Origin: Anisakis pegreffii
Lineage: Eukaryota > Nematoda > Chromadorea > Rhabditida > Anisakidae
Direction: 5' to 3'
Length of the DNA: 64,000 nt
Assembly (NCBI GenBank): GCA_035041965.1
Contig: JAPYMA010000126.1
Span: forward strand, 1 to 64,000
Of the stretch, positions 25,401 to 38,900 are shown one piece after another. A program made the position numbers and the translations under genes. The notes under the pieces were generated by a model. That model searched no databases and was not told the DNA's origin. It worked only from the letters and a program-made list of their open reading frames with translations. The first letter of the stretch is position 1. Each line of letters starts with the position of its first letter.

Positions 25401-26189
25401 ACGATCAGGTTTAAATTAACAATGAATACATTCAGCGTCTTACAAAAGCCCTTATCGACAATTCCGACGCAATTTAGCGCACTGAGTGCGGTGAAAAGTG
25501 AAAAATTGGAAATGAACCATTCGGCGAACGATACGTCTTCGCAGTCAGATACCCTCTGGTATCCGAATACGGATAATTCGGTGAGTTCGATTTATCAACG
25601 ACTTGATTGTTATAATATTCAGATTGGCAGCGAATCGCTGTTGATTTAGAGCGAATTGAAATTTGATCAATTCAAATGCTATTTCATTGGGAGCTTGATT
25701 GAGTTTGATGATATTTTTTAGATCAATTGTAGTGATAAAATTGGAGAATGATAATATTGAGTGATAATGCGATAGTTTCAGTCATCGTTTCTGAGCAGTA
25801 TGACATCCTCGTTACAACTCGGATCGATGCCGTCCTTCGGAATGGTCACATCGAATCCGTCGTCAACAACCACTCCGTACAACAACACTAACACCACCAC
25901 CAATAATACTCGTCAAGAGCTGAACAACTACTTCTACAACGCACCTCATCAGTACTACCAGCAAATGCTCGACCAGACCGCGAATCCCCTCGTCAACCCG
26001 CACCACTACCATCCCAACATCGCCACCAATAACCCCAGCAACACCATGACCAACAACACGAGCAATGCCGTCAACCCCTATCACCCCTACCATCAACCTA
26101 ATCACTATCAGTTATCATCTCATAATGCTGCTGCTGCAGCCGCTGCTGCCACATACCCGATACATTCGTATTTCTTTGGATCGTGCTGA
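22480..26189 (+). CDS. ceh-37: OTX/OTD-class homeodomain protein, closest to CEH-37, 5 exons, ~395 aa
   Basis: Nuclear transcription factor. Exons: 22480-22624, 23586-23740, 24738-25072, 25436-25580 and 25782-26189 (TGA 26187-26189); all junction phases agree. The homeodomain (about residues 54-113) begins [10 protein letters not shown], has YPDVFTRE in helix 2 and [16 protein letters not shown] in helix 3, split by the intron after 23740. Lys at homeodomain position 50 (VWFK) predicts binding to TAATCC/GGATTA. The flanking RKNRRERTT start and the EKQKPK tail match what I recall of C. elegans CEH-37, an OTX-type factor in AWB sensory-neuron fate that was also reported to bind telomeric repeats. 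ttx-1 and ceh-36 orthologues are the alternatives. The C-terminal half is low-complexity: Ser/Thr/Asn-rich, then His/Asn/Tyr-rich, and a poly-Ala tract before the end. Exon 1 ([14 protein letters not shown] start) is supported by GC-richer coding-like text and by phase; it is the least certain part. Confidence 0.85.
23908..23980 (+). promoter_or_regulatory. Intronic TTAGGC-like / GGATTA cluster in the homeobox gene
   Basis: In the intron between homeobox exons 2 and 3, the text reads TTTTAGGCTTACTCTTAAGC, then AGGCTTAGGATTACAAGG. It combines telomere-type TTAGGC words with GGATTA, the consensus site for Lys50 homeodomains such as the one this gene encodes. Autoregulation is inference. It may equally be a decayed telomere-like simple repeat like those at 6.2 and 17.9 kb. 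Confidence 0.25.
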
Positions 26190-26282
26190 GTTGATGTATT
26201 CCTTATTGTTGTTATTATATGTAAATGATATTATGCCGTTTATTTGTTTGTACTGATTCGATTTGAATGATATATTGTGAAT

Positions 26283-26288
26283 AATAAA
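26283..26288 (+). terminator. Polyadenylation signal AATAAA of the homeobox gene
   Basis: AATAAA lies 94 nt after the TGA stop, in AT-rich 3' UTR. Confidence 0.55.
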
Positions 26289-26289
26289 A

Positions 26290-27285
26290 TTTGCTTTGTA
26301 CAATTCACTTGTACTGCAGCAAGATCATCGAGTTAAGCTCTTTATCAGGTATTGTTATGATCATATGTACAGAACATGCTCAACTCCTTAGAATTTGAAG
26401 ATGTCGCAATTGACTGAACGAGAAGAAGACATCAGTTATGCATTTCCTTGAGTAATTTCAATGAGTCAATAGAAGAGGATAATGATATATGAAAATGATG
26501 TGTAATGATAGATCACTGAATGAAATGAACAATAAAAGCGATTGACCTTAACTGACGAACGAATGCAGCTTGCTGAGCATTTGACTATAGAAAGCATTCG
26601 ATTCACTTGAAAGTAACCAATTTACAAAGAAACGAATGCATTAACTGTAGGTTAGGAACAAGATTTAGAGAAACTTCCTCAAGGCTACTAATTGTATCAA
26701 GTTAAAATGGATTGTATCCTCTGATCTTCCCAGCAACCTCATAATTTTCGTATACATTTTATGAAGTACGAGCACTAGTTTAAGAAAGTATGTATGATAT
26801 GTTTTTGAACGAGAACTTCAATTTGTTAGGATAAAATCTCATATAAAAATCATACTCTGATTGTCAGTTTAGCAACAAATGTCACATATGAATTCGATTA
26901 ACATTGTCACATAAATTGAACTTTATAAGGCCGAACCGAGTGGAAATTAATTAATGAAATTTCGGATTATCATGTTCAATTATTAATTTTTTTGGTAAGC
27001 ATAAATTCTGCTCTCGCCTTCATTTATAAACCAATTTCTGCTTGTTCTCACTGAATTATACCGTAACAGCTGATTATCTCCGCATATACTTATTGCAGAA
27101 GCATTATTCATATTCTTGTGTCGCTCAACTCTATTGTTGCCGATAGTGTGAATAATGGTGCTCGTTTTTGTTAATTAATTGTTTACTAAAGGGTTGAATT
27201 TCTTTTGAGTGGGTTGTTCGTAATATAATTTCAGGAAGGCATCTTACCGAATCGTTAAACTGTCGTCACAAAGCATAGATCTGTG
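26290..27285. other. Intergenic, no gene recognised
   Basis: About 1 kb of AT-rich sequence between the homeobox gene and the next exon chain. I see no repeats or exons in it. Confidence 0.4.
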
Positions 27286-27640
27286 ATGGCCTCCTCGCGG
27301 CAATCGAATCTGAATCTCTTAAATCCACCATATTCACGTTTCTTCGTCCCTGCTTCCATGGTATATCTGTTTCGATGGCAGATTTATATGTTTAAATAAT
27401 TGATGATCCATTATGATAAATGATAATGAAAGTCAGATTTGTCGATTGAGTATCGTCAAACGTGAACTGAAACAAGCGATTGAGTCCGAGAATGCGAATG
27501 TGGATGACCACTCGCATAATCGCTTGAATGAAGATTTGCTGATTGATCGATGTGTGGACATCGCTGTGGGTGCTGTTGGAACCTCGTCGGCTCTTCACCT
27601 CATCGGAACCGCATACTTCATCTATAAAAAACAATGCATG
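27286..27640 (+). CDS. Small predicted membrane protein, first two exons (3' end unresolved)
   Basis: Exons 27286-27360 and 27437-27640 are joined in phase (donor ATG|GTATAT, acceptor GTCAG|ATT). The second ends at a strong donor, ATG|GTGAGT. The 93 codons start MASSRQSNLNLLNPPYSRFF, continue with a charged stretch (SIVKRELKQAIESE), and include one hydrophobic segment of about 23 residues (VDIAVGAVGTSSALHLIGTA) followed by basic IYKKQ. I do not recognise the family. It may be the 5' part of the next locus, because an acceptor before 27984 would also be in phase 0, or a separate short gene upstream in an operon. Confidence 0.45.
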
Positions 27641-27983
27641 GTGAGTTCACATTTTAAGAGGGTTGATCGAATTTCAGAAGATATCCTCCCATACGTGAAT
27701 TATAAAAAGTTATCTCGAATCTGTTATCTGAACATATCTCACGCTCATATTAATGCCTTCATCCACCCCTCCTCCTCAGTCGTCTCAAAAAAAAACGCCT
27801 TTAGTAAACTAGATTTGAAAAATCCGTCAGCATCAACAATTGTGGAAAATTCATGAGAGAAAACCATTCTTCATTAATCTGTCGACTTCTTAAATTTTTT
27901 CCCAACTCTTCAAATCCACACTCCAGAAAATTATCAGTTGAGATGGAGTTGCGTTCAAATTTAATATGATTTATGAATTGAAG

Positions 27984-28893
27984 ATGAGCGATCGTGATCG
28001 GGAGAGAGCTGCCAGGAAACATTTCGCATTGAAATATTTAAGTGATCAATTGAGTCCTGAAGATCGTATATTCTGTTACATTATGTTCAAATTACCGAGT
28101 GCAGTCGTAAGTTGGCATTGTTATTATTATTGAGCAATTTGACTGACAATGCTGTGGTGATAATGAAGTGATGCTAAACGTTATTCAGACAATCCAAACG
28201 AAAATGATTCGTGAGACAATTATGAAAACAAAGTGTGCGGATTTGATGCAATGGCGTGATAGCACTTATTCAACAGTTACGTCGATCCCTTGTATTGAAC
28301 TGCACATCAAGATTGTACTTCAGCATCTGTATATCGCATCGTTCAGATCTTTATTGCACGACAGATTTCGTTTGATCAAAGAGAAGGATGTTGGTTCATT
28401 ATTTTAATTGCGTTACTTATTGACTTGAACACTTACTGATGTTATTGGAATGACTAATAATGACAAATTTTCAGATAGAATGCATAGTGATCTATTCAGA
28501 GTTCAGTGATTTTGGTTTTGATGTGAGAAAGGCGTTGACTTTATTTGATAAAGATGCGATTTTGGTGGTTAATATGCCGTCGATAACATCGATACCACTT
28601 GATGTTTTCGTTCAGATCCATAGGTGGCGCACGAAAGGTTATTTTATTATTTCTTATTTTATGAATGACTATTATTACTATTGTTATTGATGTTGGTGTA
28701 AATTATAGAACAACGCGTATGTGTGGCATGCGATACAGATGGATTAACAGTGTCAGGTCTGTTGACTGCACATTACTTAGCACTGATAACCAAATACTCA
28801 GTTGATGAAACGATAAAGGCAATCAAACTCATCCACAGATCTTTTGTTCCTGAGCCGCAATTCGAGCATGAATTGTGTGATTTTGAGTTACTG
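27984..28893 (+). CDS. Atypical dual-specificity (STYX-like) pseudophosphatase, 4 exons seen
   Basis: Exons: 27984-28106, 28189-28389, 28475-28637 and 28709-28893; all phases agree (about 224 codons). The order of elements follows the DUSP/STYX fold. HLYIASFRSLL matches the usual GLYLGSY strand and KDIECIVIYS the usual ITHIINV strand. They are followed by VFVQIHRWRTKEQRVCVACD as the helix and P-loop approach, then GLLTAHYL and a PEPQFEHELCDFE tail, equivalent to the family's N..F..QL..YE. The P-loop reads ACDTDGLT where HCxxGxxR is expected: the Cys remains, but His becomes Ala, Gly becomes Asp and the essential Arg becomes Thr. No general-acid Asp is evident in the NMPSITS loop. It is therefore predicted to be catalytically dead and to act as a binding module. 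A candidate last exon lies near 29345-29445 (KLDDVQCRLDLQM). In-frame ATG 27966 is an alternative start. Confidence 0.6.
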
Positions 28894-29963
28894 GTTGGTT
28901 TTTATTTGGTATTGTTATCTTTGTTTTTGATAGTGTTGCGTTAGTATGGGCGATAAGTGTGGTGAACAGATAAATAGTCATCAATAGTCAATAGTCATTT
29001 AATGTTATCTTTATTGCTGTTGAGTAAAATAAATGTCCAATCGAAGATAGAATCGTTATGTGATAATGATTGATTACATAATTAAGGATGAACAAAGGAA
29101 CCAATTAGCACTTCAAGTGATGACATCAAGTTCAATGAAAATGTTTGATGAAAGAATGATACATAATTTGTTATATGAACCGTTCAATACTTATCAGTGA
29201 TCGAATTTTGATTGAATTTGTGCAACGGCTGGTCATTTACTCGTTATTCATGATTGTTATAATCCATGTTCTGTTGTAGTAGTTATTATTAAGAAGATTT
29301 GTTATTGTGGTAAGGAGTAGGGCAACGATTAAAAGTACTGAATTTATGTTCGATGCATTGCACGAGAAACTGGACGACGTGCAGTGCCGGCTCGATTTGC
29401 AGATGTCGGATTCGAATCGCCGATTGGTGTGTCTGCGGACAATCTGAAATGCACTTTTTATTGGCTGATTGGTCGGGTTGAATTGTATCGTAATTAATGT
29501 GTGCATATGAAAAGAGAATCGAGCAATTAATTGTTTTATTGAATTGTATTCGATTGTTTCGATGACTCTAACTTGTTGCTCAGAGTGATTTTATCATACA
29601 GCATCAATTGTTACTGATTTTATTGTTATCGTGATAGCATTATGCGACTGATCATTTTGAGGATTATTACTGTTATCGGTGTTATTATTAATTATCATTG
29701 TTACTGTTATCAGTGCTCACTGCATTTTGTTTGCCTTCTTAATCGTTACTGAACGAGATCGTTGGAAATTTGGTGCGATTTGATGGTGTCGTTCATTGAA
29801 ATGTAAAGGAATCTGTATGATAATGGTGGTGATATATTCGGTTGGAATTGTAATCAATTGCTGTCTGATGTGTTGTTTTGGAGTGAATAAGCATGTTGTT
29901 ATTGCAAATTTTTATGTTTGCCAGTGTTCGTTTTATTGAAGGGAATTGGTGCTGTTCGAGTGA
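28894..29963. other. Intergenic or 3' region with one candidate terminal exon
   Basis: A GC-richer stretch at 29345-29445 (start MFDALHEKLDDVQ, stop TGA near 29445) looks coding on the plus strand and could end the STYX-like gene. The splice link is not convincing, and other frames are open there too. The rest is AT-rich with no exon seen. Confidence 0.35.
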
Positions 29964-32900
29964 TTAATCATTGAAGATGCGTATTTTATAAGGATTAATA
30001 AATAAACGAATGATTGATTCAATTGACTCTATCTGCTGGTGTTGAAGATTGCTTTGGCTTTGAGATGATGAATTTTGTTTGTTTTTTAATTTGGCCGACA
30101 GTATTTTGATCAGAGATCGCCACATCAACACTTGCTCGGCTGCCTCTTCGTAAGATCGTCCAGCCGGAAGACTCGACGAGTTTTGCCGATTCAAATTCTC
30201 TGTTTCCATATTCGCACGACTGATCTCATTCTGGAGGAGAACATTTCATTAGACATCATTTAATGAAAGTTGCTTGTAGGATATGAATATATAAGATAGA
30301 TAGTAATAGAAATAAGAATATTCAATGGGACACTTGAATGAACAAGTTAAATAATATGATGAATAATAGTACTAATGATAATTTGAATTCAAAGAGGAAT
30401 CGACCTCGATAAGCTCAGCCAGTTTTGGTTGATCACCATTTTGCTCATCATTCAGTCTCTCAATAATGGCATTCTGAATTTCTAGTTCGATTTCTGAACG
30501 AAACACTTTCCAGTTCACCGTCGATAACTGTTGTTCCATCGATTTCACATCCTTTAAAATCAATGCTCCTTTTTGGTTACGATTGAAGTAATCAGTTTAA
30601 TGATAAGCAACATAATGCACTGGTAATATTCATTTCGTTTGAACCATTATTGAGAAATTGAATAATTAGACGATGAAATGAGTAATGATTATTTTAAATG
30701 ATAAATGCGATGATCAGTTTGATATTTTCTGATAAGATTGACTGATGCCTTTGCCGTGTTTTGTTCTGATTAGCGACAACGACAGAAGAAATGATTGATA
30801 CCTCTTGCAAGCGAGAGAACTCATTTTCGAGAGTCGCAGCCATACTTTCATAAGTTCGTCGTTTAGCACTGTATTTATCGTTCAGTTCCTTCAGTAGTAC
30901 AACATATTAATGAAACAACAGCCATTTTCGGGTTTTCATTGGTAATTCGTTGCGTTTAAAATACCTAACGGCTTATATGATTGACTATTGGTAATTTTAA
31001 TGATGATCACTATTGATAATCACTATTAACGGTAATCACTATCAATGGCTTAATGCGTTAACAAAACAATCAACGTTGTGAATAACGATTGAAGTATTAA
31101 TGCCCATTATTGACTGCATTCAAACGATTCGTCTAGCACAAATTAAAACGAACCAGGAATTCACTATTCAACTGACTGCAACTATCCGTTAGCTCGGTAT
31201 TGACGTTTTTCTTCTCATCGATTCGATCACTCAGTTCTTTGATCATTCTCTTCAATTCGTCCACATTTTCACTCGACGGCTTTGCAGTTTTCGGTCTTTC
31301 GTACTGATTCGAAGCCGTATTCAGTTCAGTTATCGTACAACCACTCGATTCCTGCAGCTCATTCATGCACTTTCTCAGCTTTCGAATTTATATGTCATCC
31401 ACAAGCCCATATGGAATTAGTGCACTTGTAATCACTATTATTATGATCAACTGCTCTCTCGTCCCGGCAATCTTGCTCACTCAGTCATGCCAGTCTCATT
31501 TTCGATCAGCTCTGAGCCATTTTTCTGAGTGAGTTTTAATTGTTACCTATACTCCTCTTTTCCTACAGGCAAATAAGCATTAAATTTATGGTGCATAATT
31601 ATGCATCAAAAACTCAAAAAACTGCAGTGCTTTAATCTCAATTCATCTCCGTTCACACGAAATTCACAGCAGTAATCTCGGTATTAAAATGCATGCCTCA
31701 ATAAGCACTTACAATGCGTTCCTTCAACGAGTTCCATTTTACTTTCAAAATGTCTTGTGTTCTCGCCAGAATCGTATTCTCTCCTTTCAAATCGTCGATT
31801 TCAGCACGTTTCTTCTTATACGATGCCGTCTTGCTTCGTAATTTATTCACATAGTTTTTGAACTGCAATTTTAATAATCAAACATTCATTCACTTCATTC
31901 AATTTCAAATGACACAAAAATAAAACATAATTTCATATATTTTCTTCTATATTCTCATCAAGTTTTATTTGTCTGTTTTCAAATTTTATTCACACATTAT
32001 TTATTTTTCAGTGCGATTAAGATATGAGCGATTTGTTTCTCCAACGAATCTCATCACAGATCACTGAATGAGATGGATCAAAACGATTAATTTTTTAAAC
32101 TGTATCAGATCAAAGTTTAAGGTGATCCAAACAATCGAAGCAAACGCTTAAAATCTAAAGGTGTTCAAGTTCCATCTCACTGAAATATTTGAAATAGTTT
32201 CACGAACCTGCACAGATGAAATAACATCACTACCACCAGACTTATCTTTCAACTCGTTCTTCTTCAATTCAACCATACTCTCGAGCTGTTGCAATTCACC
32301 TCTACAAATTACGATTCAATAATCAGTATCATTCACTCGATACTGATTTGACGCATATCGAGACATAAACCATACCTGAGTTCGTGCAATTTCTGTGCTG
32401 TGATGTTCTTCTTACGGGCAACAGCACTCGCCTGATGTCGGTATATTGATAACTTATCAGTTGTCTCGTCCCTTCGATCTCGTTCGTTGATCATCGCCAT
32501 TATCTCTTCATTCACTCCGTCGATCTACGGTCAATCAGCATTTATTAATCAGTCCAACTGCATCAGCTATTGTCTACAGTAGGATTTCTCAACCCAGGGC
32601 GCTGGCATCTCCAAGTGGTATGAAGTGATACTCCAGGGGATAGGAGATAAGGTTTTAGTATCCATACATCAAGTAGACGAGGGCCGATTTCAACACATTT
32701 ATGTGCATGAAGCAAGCCTGCATGGATTTGAACGTATGTATTTTGAAATGCTAGAACGTACACTTACACTACAAACTAGTGGTTCTCACGCTCGGGTGCT
32801 CCATTACCCCTTTCGATGATCTGGCAGGTCGCCGTTACACCCACCCCCTCCCCGACAACCTTAAATTACCGAAAACGGATAATTTTACTTCCAATGAGAA

Positions 32901-35900
32901 ACTTTCATAGATCGTTGTATTGTTCATCATTGCAGTTGATTATGATTGCATGAAAAGCTATTCAGGTGGATTCTCATTCTTTTTAGACGTGTTGTATTCA
33001 CTCTCATAGCTATCACATGCGAATACCGTTCTCTTCATGACTTTTTCTCATTCACTTCGTCTCATTTTACTTCACAGTTCGAATCAATTTCTCATTCTGT
33101 AGCCTTTACTATTTACTAGATACGTTGACGAGTGTTGACAGCCGAAATCAACAATACAGCAATCGAATTGAGTTGTTCAACAACGTTACACAGTGAAATG
33201 ATCAATTATAGAGCGTATTTGATAGAATGAGAATTTGACTTTAACTGTGGTGTGAAATGAATGAGAAATTAGCAAAAGAGAACACTTTTGGTTATGAAAG
33301 TCATGAGAGCGATTACAACAGCAAGGAAAAGAATGAAAATCCTGTTAAAACGAATGAAAACCCTGTTAGGTCTGGACGAGCTAACGATACTCAGAAAATA
33401 GGAGAATGAAAAGTCTACCCAAGTTAAAAGAAAACACCTTCACGATGGCGTTCAACCGAAACATAACAGTTGTACCAAATACTGATTTCCCAACCCCCTT
33501 TATTACCCCTTCACACCTCCAAATTACCCAAAATGGGTAATTTCACCCCTATGAGAACCACCGCTACAGACACTCACTGTAGCAGATGAGATATGCAAAG
33601 TGGATGTTATGAGGGGTGCGAGGGCATTTCAAGTATAACTGTAGGCATTACGAGGACATCCTGAATTCTCCTGGGAGGTACGATAGGTTAAATGGCTGAA
33701 AACCATGCCCTATAGTAACGAAATCGCTCACAATCAGGCGTATGGCACACCTAGCTTAAATGAGCTATATCTGTCTAACAAATCGTTTCCCCCTCATATC
33801 TCGCTTTCCGTTTGTGTTTCGCAAAAATGCTTTACATATTCGTGATCAGCTCGACGAGATCTACAACATGATATATATTTCATTCAAAAACGTAGGGGTA
33901 AGTTCGTGACCTTCCTTTGTAAGGAGGGTGCGTAAAATCGCTCGCCAATATGCATAATTTTCTGAAAGCTGAGCATCTGCTGAATCTGACGATACCGAGA
34001 AACAATGGTGTGGTTAGTATAACTTGAGGATACAGGTAATAAAATGTTGTGAACTAAAGGGGAAAGGCTGAGAACCACTGATCTACAGGTAGATCCTATG
34101 AAAGGTGGATTGATAAGTGCCAATTATATTATCAGTTGAAGTGCGATTGATAGTTGATATGATATCAACCTTGCTCTCCAGCTCTTTGATATCATTACTA
34201 TCAATCGCTGGCAAATCAGCCACTTTCGATAACTCTGCGATTATGACACGTTTCGATTCGATCTCCTTCGGTAACTTCTCCTCAACCATATAGCGCGTTG
34301 TCTCGATCTCTTCCTGAATTATCCATCTTAATTATTTGCTTGCAAATTCTCATCGAATCGGTACCAATCTTGTGCTATTATGGTTGGTTGTATGATGGAA
34401 AAACGCCATTGAAGGACGAATGTACTGACTGATTTTTTTTGATATTATTGATGATTCAGTGCAGAGAGGTGTGAACGAACTCACTTGGAGTTATGGTAAT
34501 TGCTGATTGAATGCACAAATTTGGAAGAGAAACATATTTTGTGATTACCGTTTTTTGCATCAGTTACATGATTGTCTCGCATCGAAAGGAGTTCGGTTTT
34601 GAGAGGATTTCAAAACGAAAATCAATGCTTGTGGATGATGAATGAAGAACAACCGAATGAATAATAAATAAAGCTATTCTTTGCATTCATCATGCGCATA
34701 ACACAACCCAACAAAATAAAACATAACAATAACATTTAACAAAAAACTTTCATCGATTTATTCGTTGATATCTAATGTAAGTGAGATGTACTCACTAGCA
34801 AAATGCCAACCAACAATCCAATAGTTAATGCATAAATACGAGCTAAGATGTGTTCCAATAAGACAATACGACCAGAACAAAAACAGCCAGAAGAAGAGGT
34901 GCAACTTTTCATCAATCATTTCATTCCTTACTATTTTCTCTGCCCCTTCTTGGTCACAATAAAAATCTTAATGGTTAGTAGTGCAAATGGGAGTATTTTA
35001 GACTGTTTATTGATGATTTTGCCTCTCTCGGCTGTTTTGAACATAAATATTCAAGTAGTATGTCCAATCTAATGCAAGCAAATGAGGCTAAAAACAGTCA
35101 TATTTAATGCTATATCTGGATGCTAATAAATGATTCCAGACGTTAAAAGATAAAATGACTTCATCGGTGGTTTTGTGTTTGCGTGCGTTTTTGAGCAATG
35201 TTATATTGAACTCATTTTGAAGAGTGCTTTAATGACTCAATGAATTGTAATGCGATACTTGTCGTGACGATAAAATGCTCTCGTCTCGATTTTTTTGAGC
35301 GAATTTTGGTTGACTTTCGCTTGAATTATAAATGGTTGAATAATTTTAGCTTTGAAAGTCATTTTACACTACTTGTTTGATAAGTGGATATATTTGAATG
35401 ATAAACAAGTGTATGTGCTTTTAGAATGAATAATTTTACTTGTCCTGATGTCAGCTTTACGCTCTAATCGCCTAATGGTTTCAGATGAATGCATTCGTAC
35501 ATGTTTCTTTCAACTGTTATCACTTTTGAGTTTCAACTGCTATTTTTCCAGCTCATACAGTTATGAATAGGTAAATTCCAAATGTAAGTGATCAAATTAA
35601 ATTTAGATGAAAGCGATTATCAATATGATAGTGACACGCAGCGATTTCGGAGTGATTGATCTATGATCACATCAACTGAAAATACAATTCGTTTCGGATT
35701 AGATGAGTATATTGAGCTTACCTTCAAACGATTCATAGCCTCGGTTGGGTCATTATTAGCGTTAGCTGAAAAAATGCCCTTTAGAGTTGTATTCAATCGT
35801 TTCAGTTTCTGTTCGTTATGCACTAACTGAAATTCATTAGGTTAACGAATATTCATTGAATGAATTATCGCATGACATTATCAAATTAAGTGAATTCATT

Positions 35901-38900
35901 TCGTTTTATCACATTGACAGTTTTAGTGGCTGTGTTTATATTGCAGAATTCTTTTTAGGAATGTCTTTTCTGAAGGATATAAATGACAGCGATATGATAT
36001 AGAATCGATTTGTTGCTAGATGGCTTGTTGAGGGCGATTTTTACTGATAGTAATTATCAGAGAGTGATAGAGGATTGTGTTGAGGGATTAGAGAATTGGT
36101 TGCATTGTTGCTGAGGATTAATGCGCTCTCGGAGATGGATATCACTGCGATTATTTGGTCGCTTCTTCTCATTATTATCTAGCACTATTACTCGGCTGTC
36201 GTTATCGATTATTTCCGTTGAATTTCAGAATGAGAATTTTCGAGTCGGAATTCGAATCACTTGAGGATAACGATCCATACTTTTTTACCTCTATCGTCTG
36301 TTTACATTCAATCTCACTTATCGCAATGTCGATTCATTAAGAAGTGTTCCATTAAGATATATTCATTTAAGTGTCTAAGTAATGGTCCAATTTGAACTTT
36401 TATTCGATATACGACGATGAATGTTTCTGTTTTCTTCACTTTAGTTCATTTAAAATTCAGAAGTTGAGACAAATTAAATTAAGTTTGTTAACCGCATCAA
36501 CACAGACCAATCAACCGACCGCATTGCGTTGTTCTTGTCGATGAATGGCAATTTTCTCTTGCTTCTCATTCTCCAGTCGACATTTTTTGGCCAACTCCAA
36601 ATAACGTTCAACATTTGGTACTGAACGTAATTTACGTTCTATCTTCTCGATTCGTCTATTCAACTGTTCCTTCTCTTGTTCCATCGTCTTCAAATCACTT
36701 CGAATATCGTCCGTTATTAGAGTATCTTTCCGGATTTCGATCAGTCGAGAATGTACATCCTATAAAGACTTGTTTATTCATTCCAATATTGGAAATTGCT
36801 CTTCAATTCAGTATATCAAAATATCTAATGGTCGCTGGACAATCGTTCTTTTTCTCGATTATAATCTACGACTTCAATTCGTCGCATTCAAGATGAAAAT
36901 CATTATTGCCTCACAAAATACGATACAAGAGAATATGATATATTGCGCAACTGCGTCGTCCATATTAATAGCATTAGCTCGTAGATGAAATGAAGTTCTG
37001 CATTTTTTGTGGCTTCGATTTTATGGTCGCCATTAAAAGTATGATCAGTAACTAGGTTATCGAGATAACGTTGTGCTCGGGTATGGTTTAGACGTTTGCT
37101 TGAAATGCAGTGCAAATTTACGCTTTAGAGCAACGAAAGAATGAGATTTACTTCTTTACGTTTTGATCAAATTAAGCATTGTTCGCCCGAGTTAGGTTTC
37201 TAGAATGGTATGGTGGATTTGTGCACATTGTCTAATCAACCCATCCGGATTAGTCATTTCAATCGCATGCCCCCGTTTGAATAATCACGATTGGTGCAGC
37301 AGTAAATCAATTCTTTGTATTGCCAATTTCCCTAACGAGACACAATCTCAGAGCACTACAAAAAAAGCAACTTAATTGTTTGTGATGAATAAATGCTATG
37401 CACTGAATTAATCACATTCCATACCCATACACTCATGCAACATGCATGAATGCATTCTCGCAGTGCATCCATCCATGGCCATTCCAGACCTCAGTGTGTA
37501 CCTTCTCAATAACATAAATTTTTATGTCCTCTCTCTTAACCTAATTAAAAGTCAAATTCCCACTGGAAATATGCACCATTCGTCTACTCAATTAAGTTGT
37601 CACTGTGTCTTCTTAGACACAAATTCACTACGATCAAGTGAAAATTCTGAAGATTCAGAACAATATCCACGACTCGATTTTTTCGAATACTGTACTTTGT
37701 TAAATTTGGTTTCGACGTTATGTGTTACGTTTTCAGATTGAAGTGTTTATTAGGATGGGTGTATAACGACAGGGGGCGATTCGTCGGCAAATCTGCTCAG
37801 AGACTTTTTGGTCGAGGTCCGTCCCCCTCTCCATCGCCACTGACGAAATACTTCTCGACAGGATGTGTAGTAGCCAAAAATTTGCTCTTCGATGAGCAAT
37901 AGATCATAGCCATCCATTTTACGAATACGATTTGTCGGAAGGAATACTCAAAATTTCGAAAGAATACGAAGTAATGCCTATTCTCTGACTAATCATCGAT
38001 GATGAAATAATGACGTGCATGATTAGCTGGATTATCGATCAACAAATAAATAATTAATTAATCTATTCAAACGAAAGCATTCATCCAGTCTATTTTTTCA
38101 CAGATATTTTTATGATATCAATTTGATGTTTTCATCTGCTTCACTCAAACTTGTTTCATTCATCAGTCCTTTAGGTTTGCACTGACATCATTGCCTACGA
38201 TTATGCTCAGACTTATGTCAAAATGCCTGAACTGTTACTCTTACGACTTTTATAGATTGTGCGTCGTTCAGTTCTTCCATTAGCTTATTTCCTCGAGTAA
38301 ACGAGTTCTCACTAATGATCGTTGCAATGAATTATTATTTTAATCTATTATTTGATACATCACCCTCATCATATTCTTCACATGGTTCCATTCTAAATAT
38401 ATGGTTCCATACTCATCTACCTAATCCATTCAGTATGCCTCGTTTCAAACCTTAAATTCCTCCATTAGATTCGAAACTTCATTTTGTAGTTCCAACAGCT
38501 CGCCATCCTGGAATTCACCTGAAATGTTCAGTTTCATAATCTCTCCTAAAATCGATCGTTAAAAAATTCCTTTTTATCTTATAATCAATAGATCAAACAT
38601 TTTGATCAAATATTAGTCGCATGTTTATGCTTACAATAAGAAAGATGCTCATATAGGGTGTGCTAATTGTGAGTGAGCAGTTTGAAGTAAACTTTGTGAA
38701 ATATTTGAAATTGATTCGAAACGTTCTGAAACGATGATAAATGACAGTTAAAGAGCAGTTTATTGTCATTTTATGGTGACGTTAAAATAATAAATTTCAT
38801 ATGGTGGGTATGCTGGAATAATCAATTAGTTAGATGCTACTCGAACGATGCAAAAACAATCGATCATCGAATGACTCAATCTTGCGTATGTGTGATATCT

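Noticed and set aside
25863..26105. Val/Gly-rich minus-strand frame
   Set aside because: It is the antisense shadow of the Asn/Thr/His-rich last homeobox exon.
27437..27640. MIC10 (MICOS subunit) identity for the small membrane protein
   Set aside because: DRC followed by a hydrophobic segment is suggestive. However, the glycine-zipper second helix required in MIC10 was not found downstream, so the similarity is too weak to name it.
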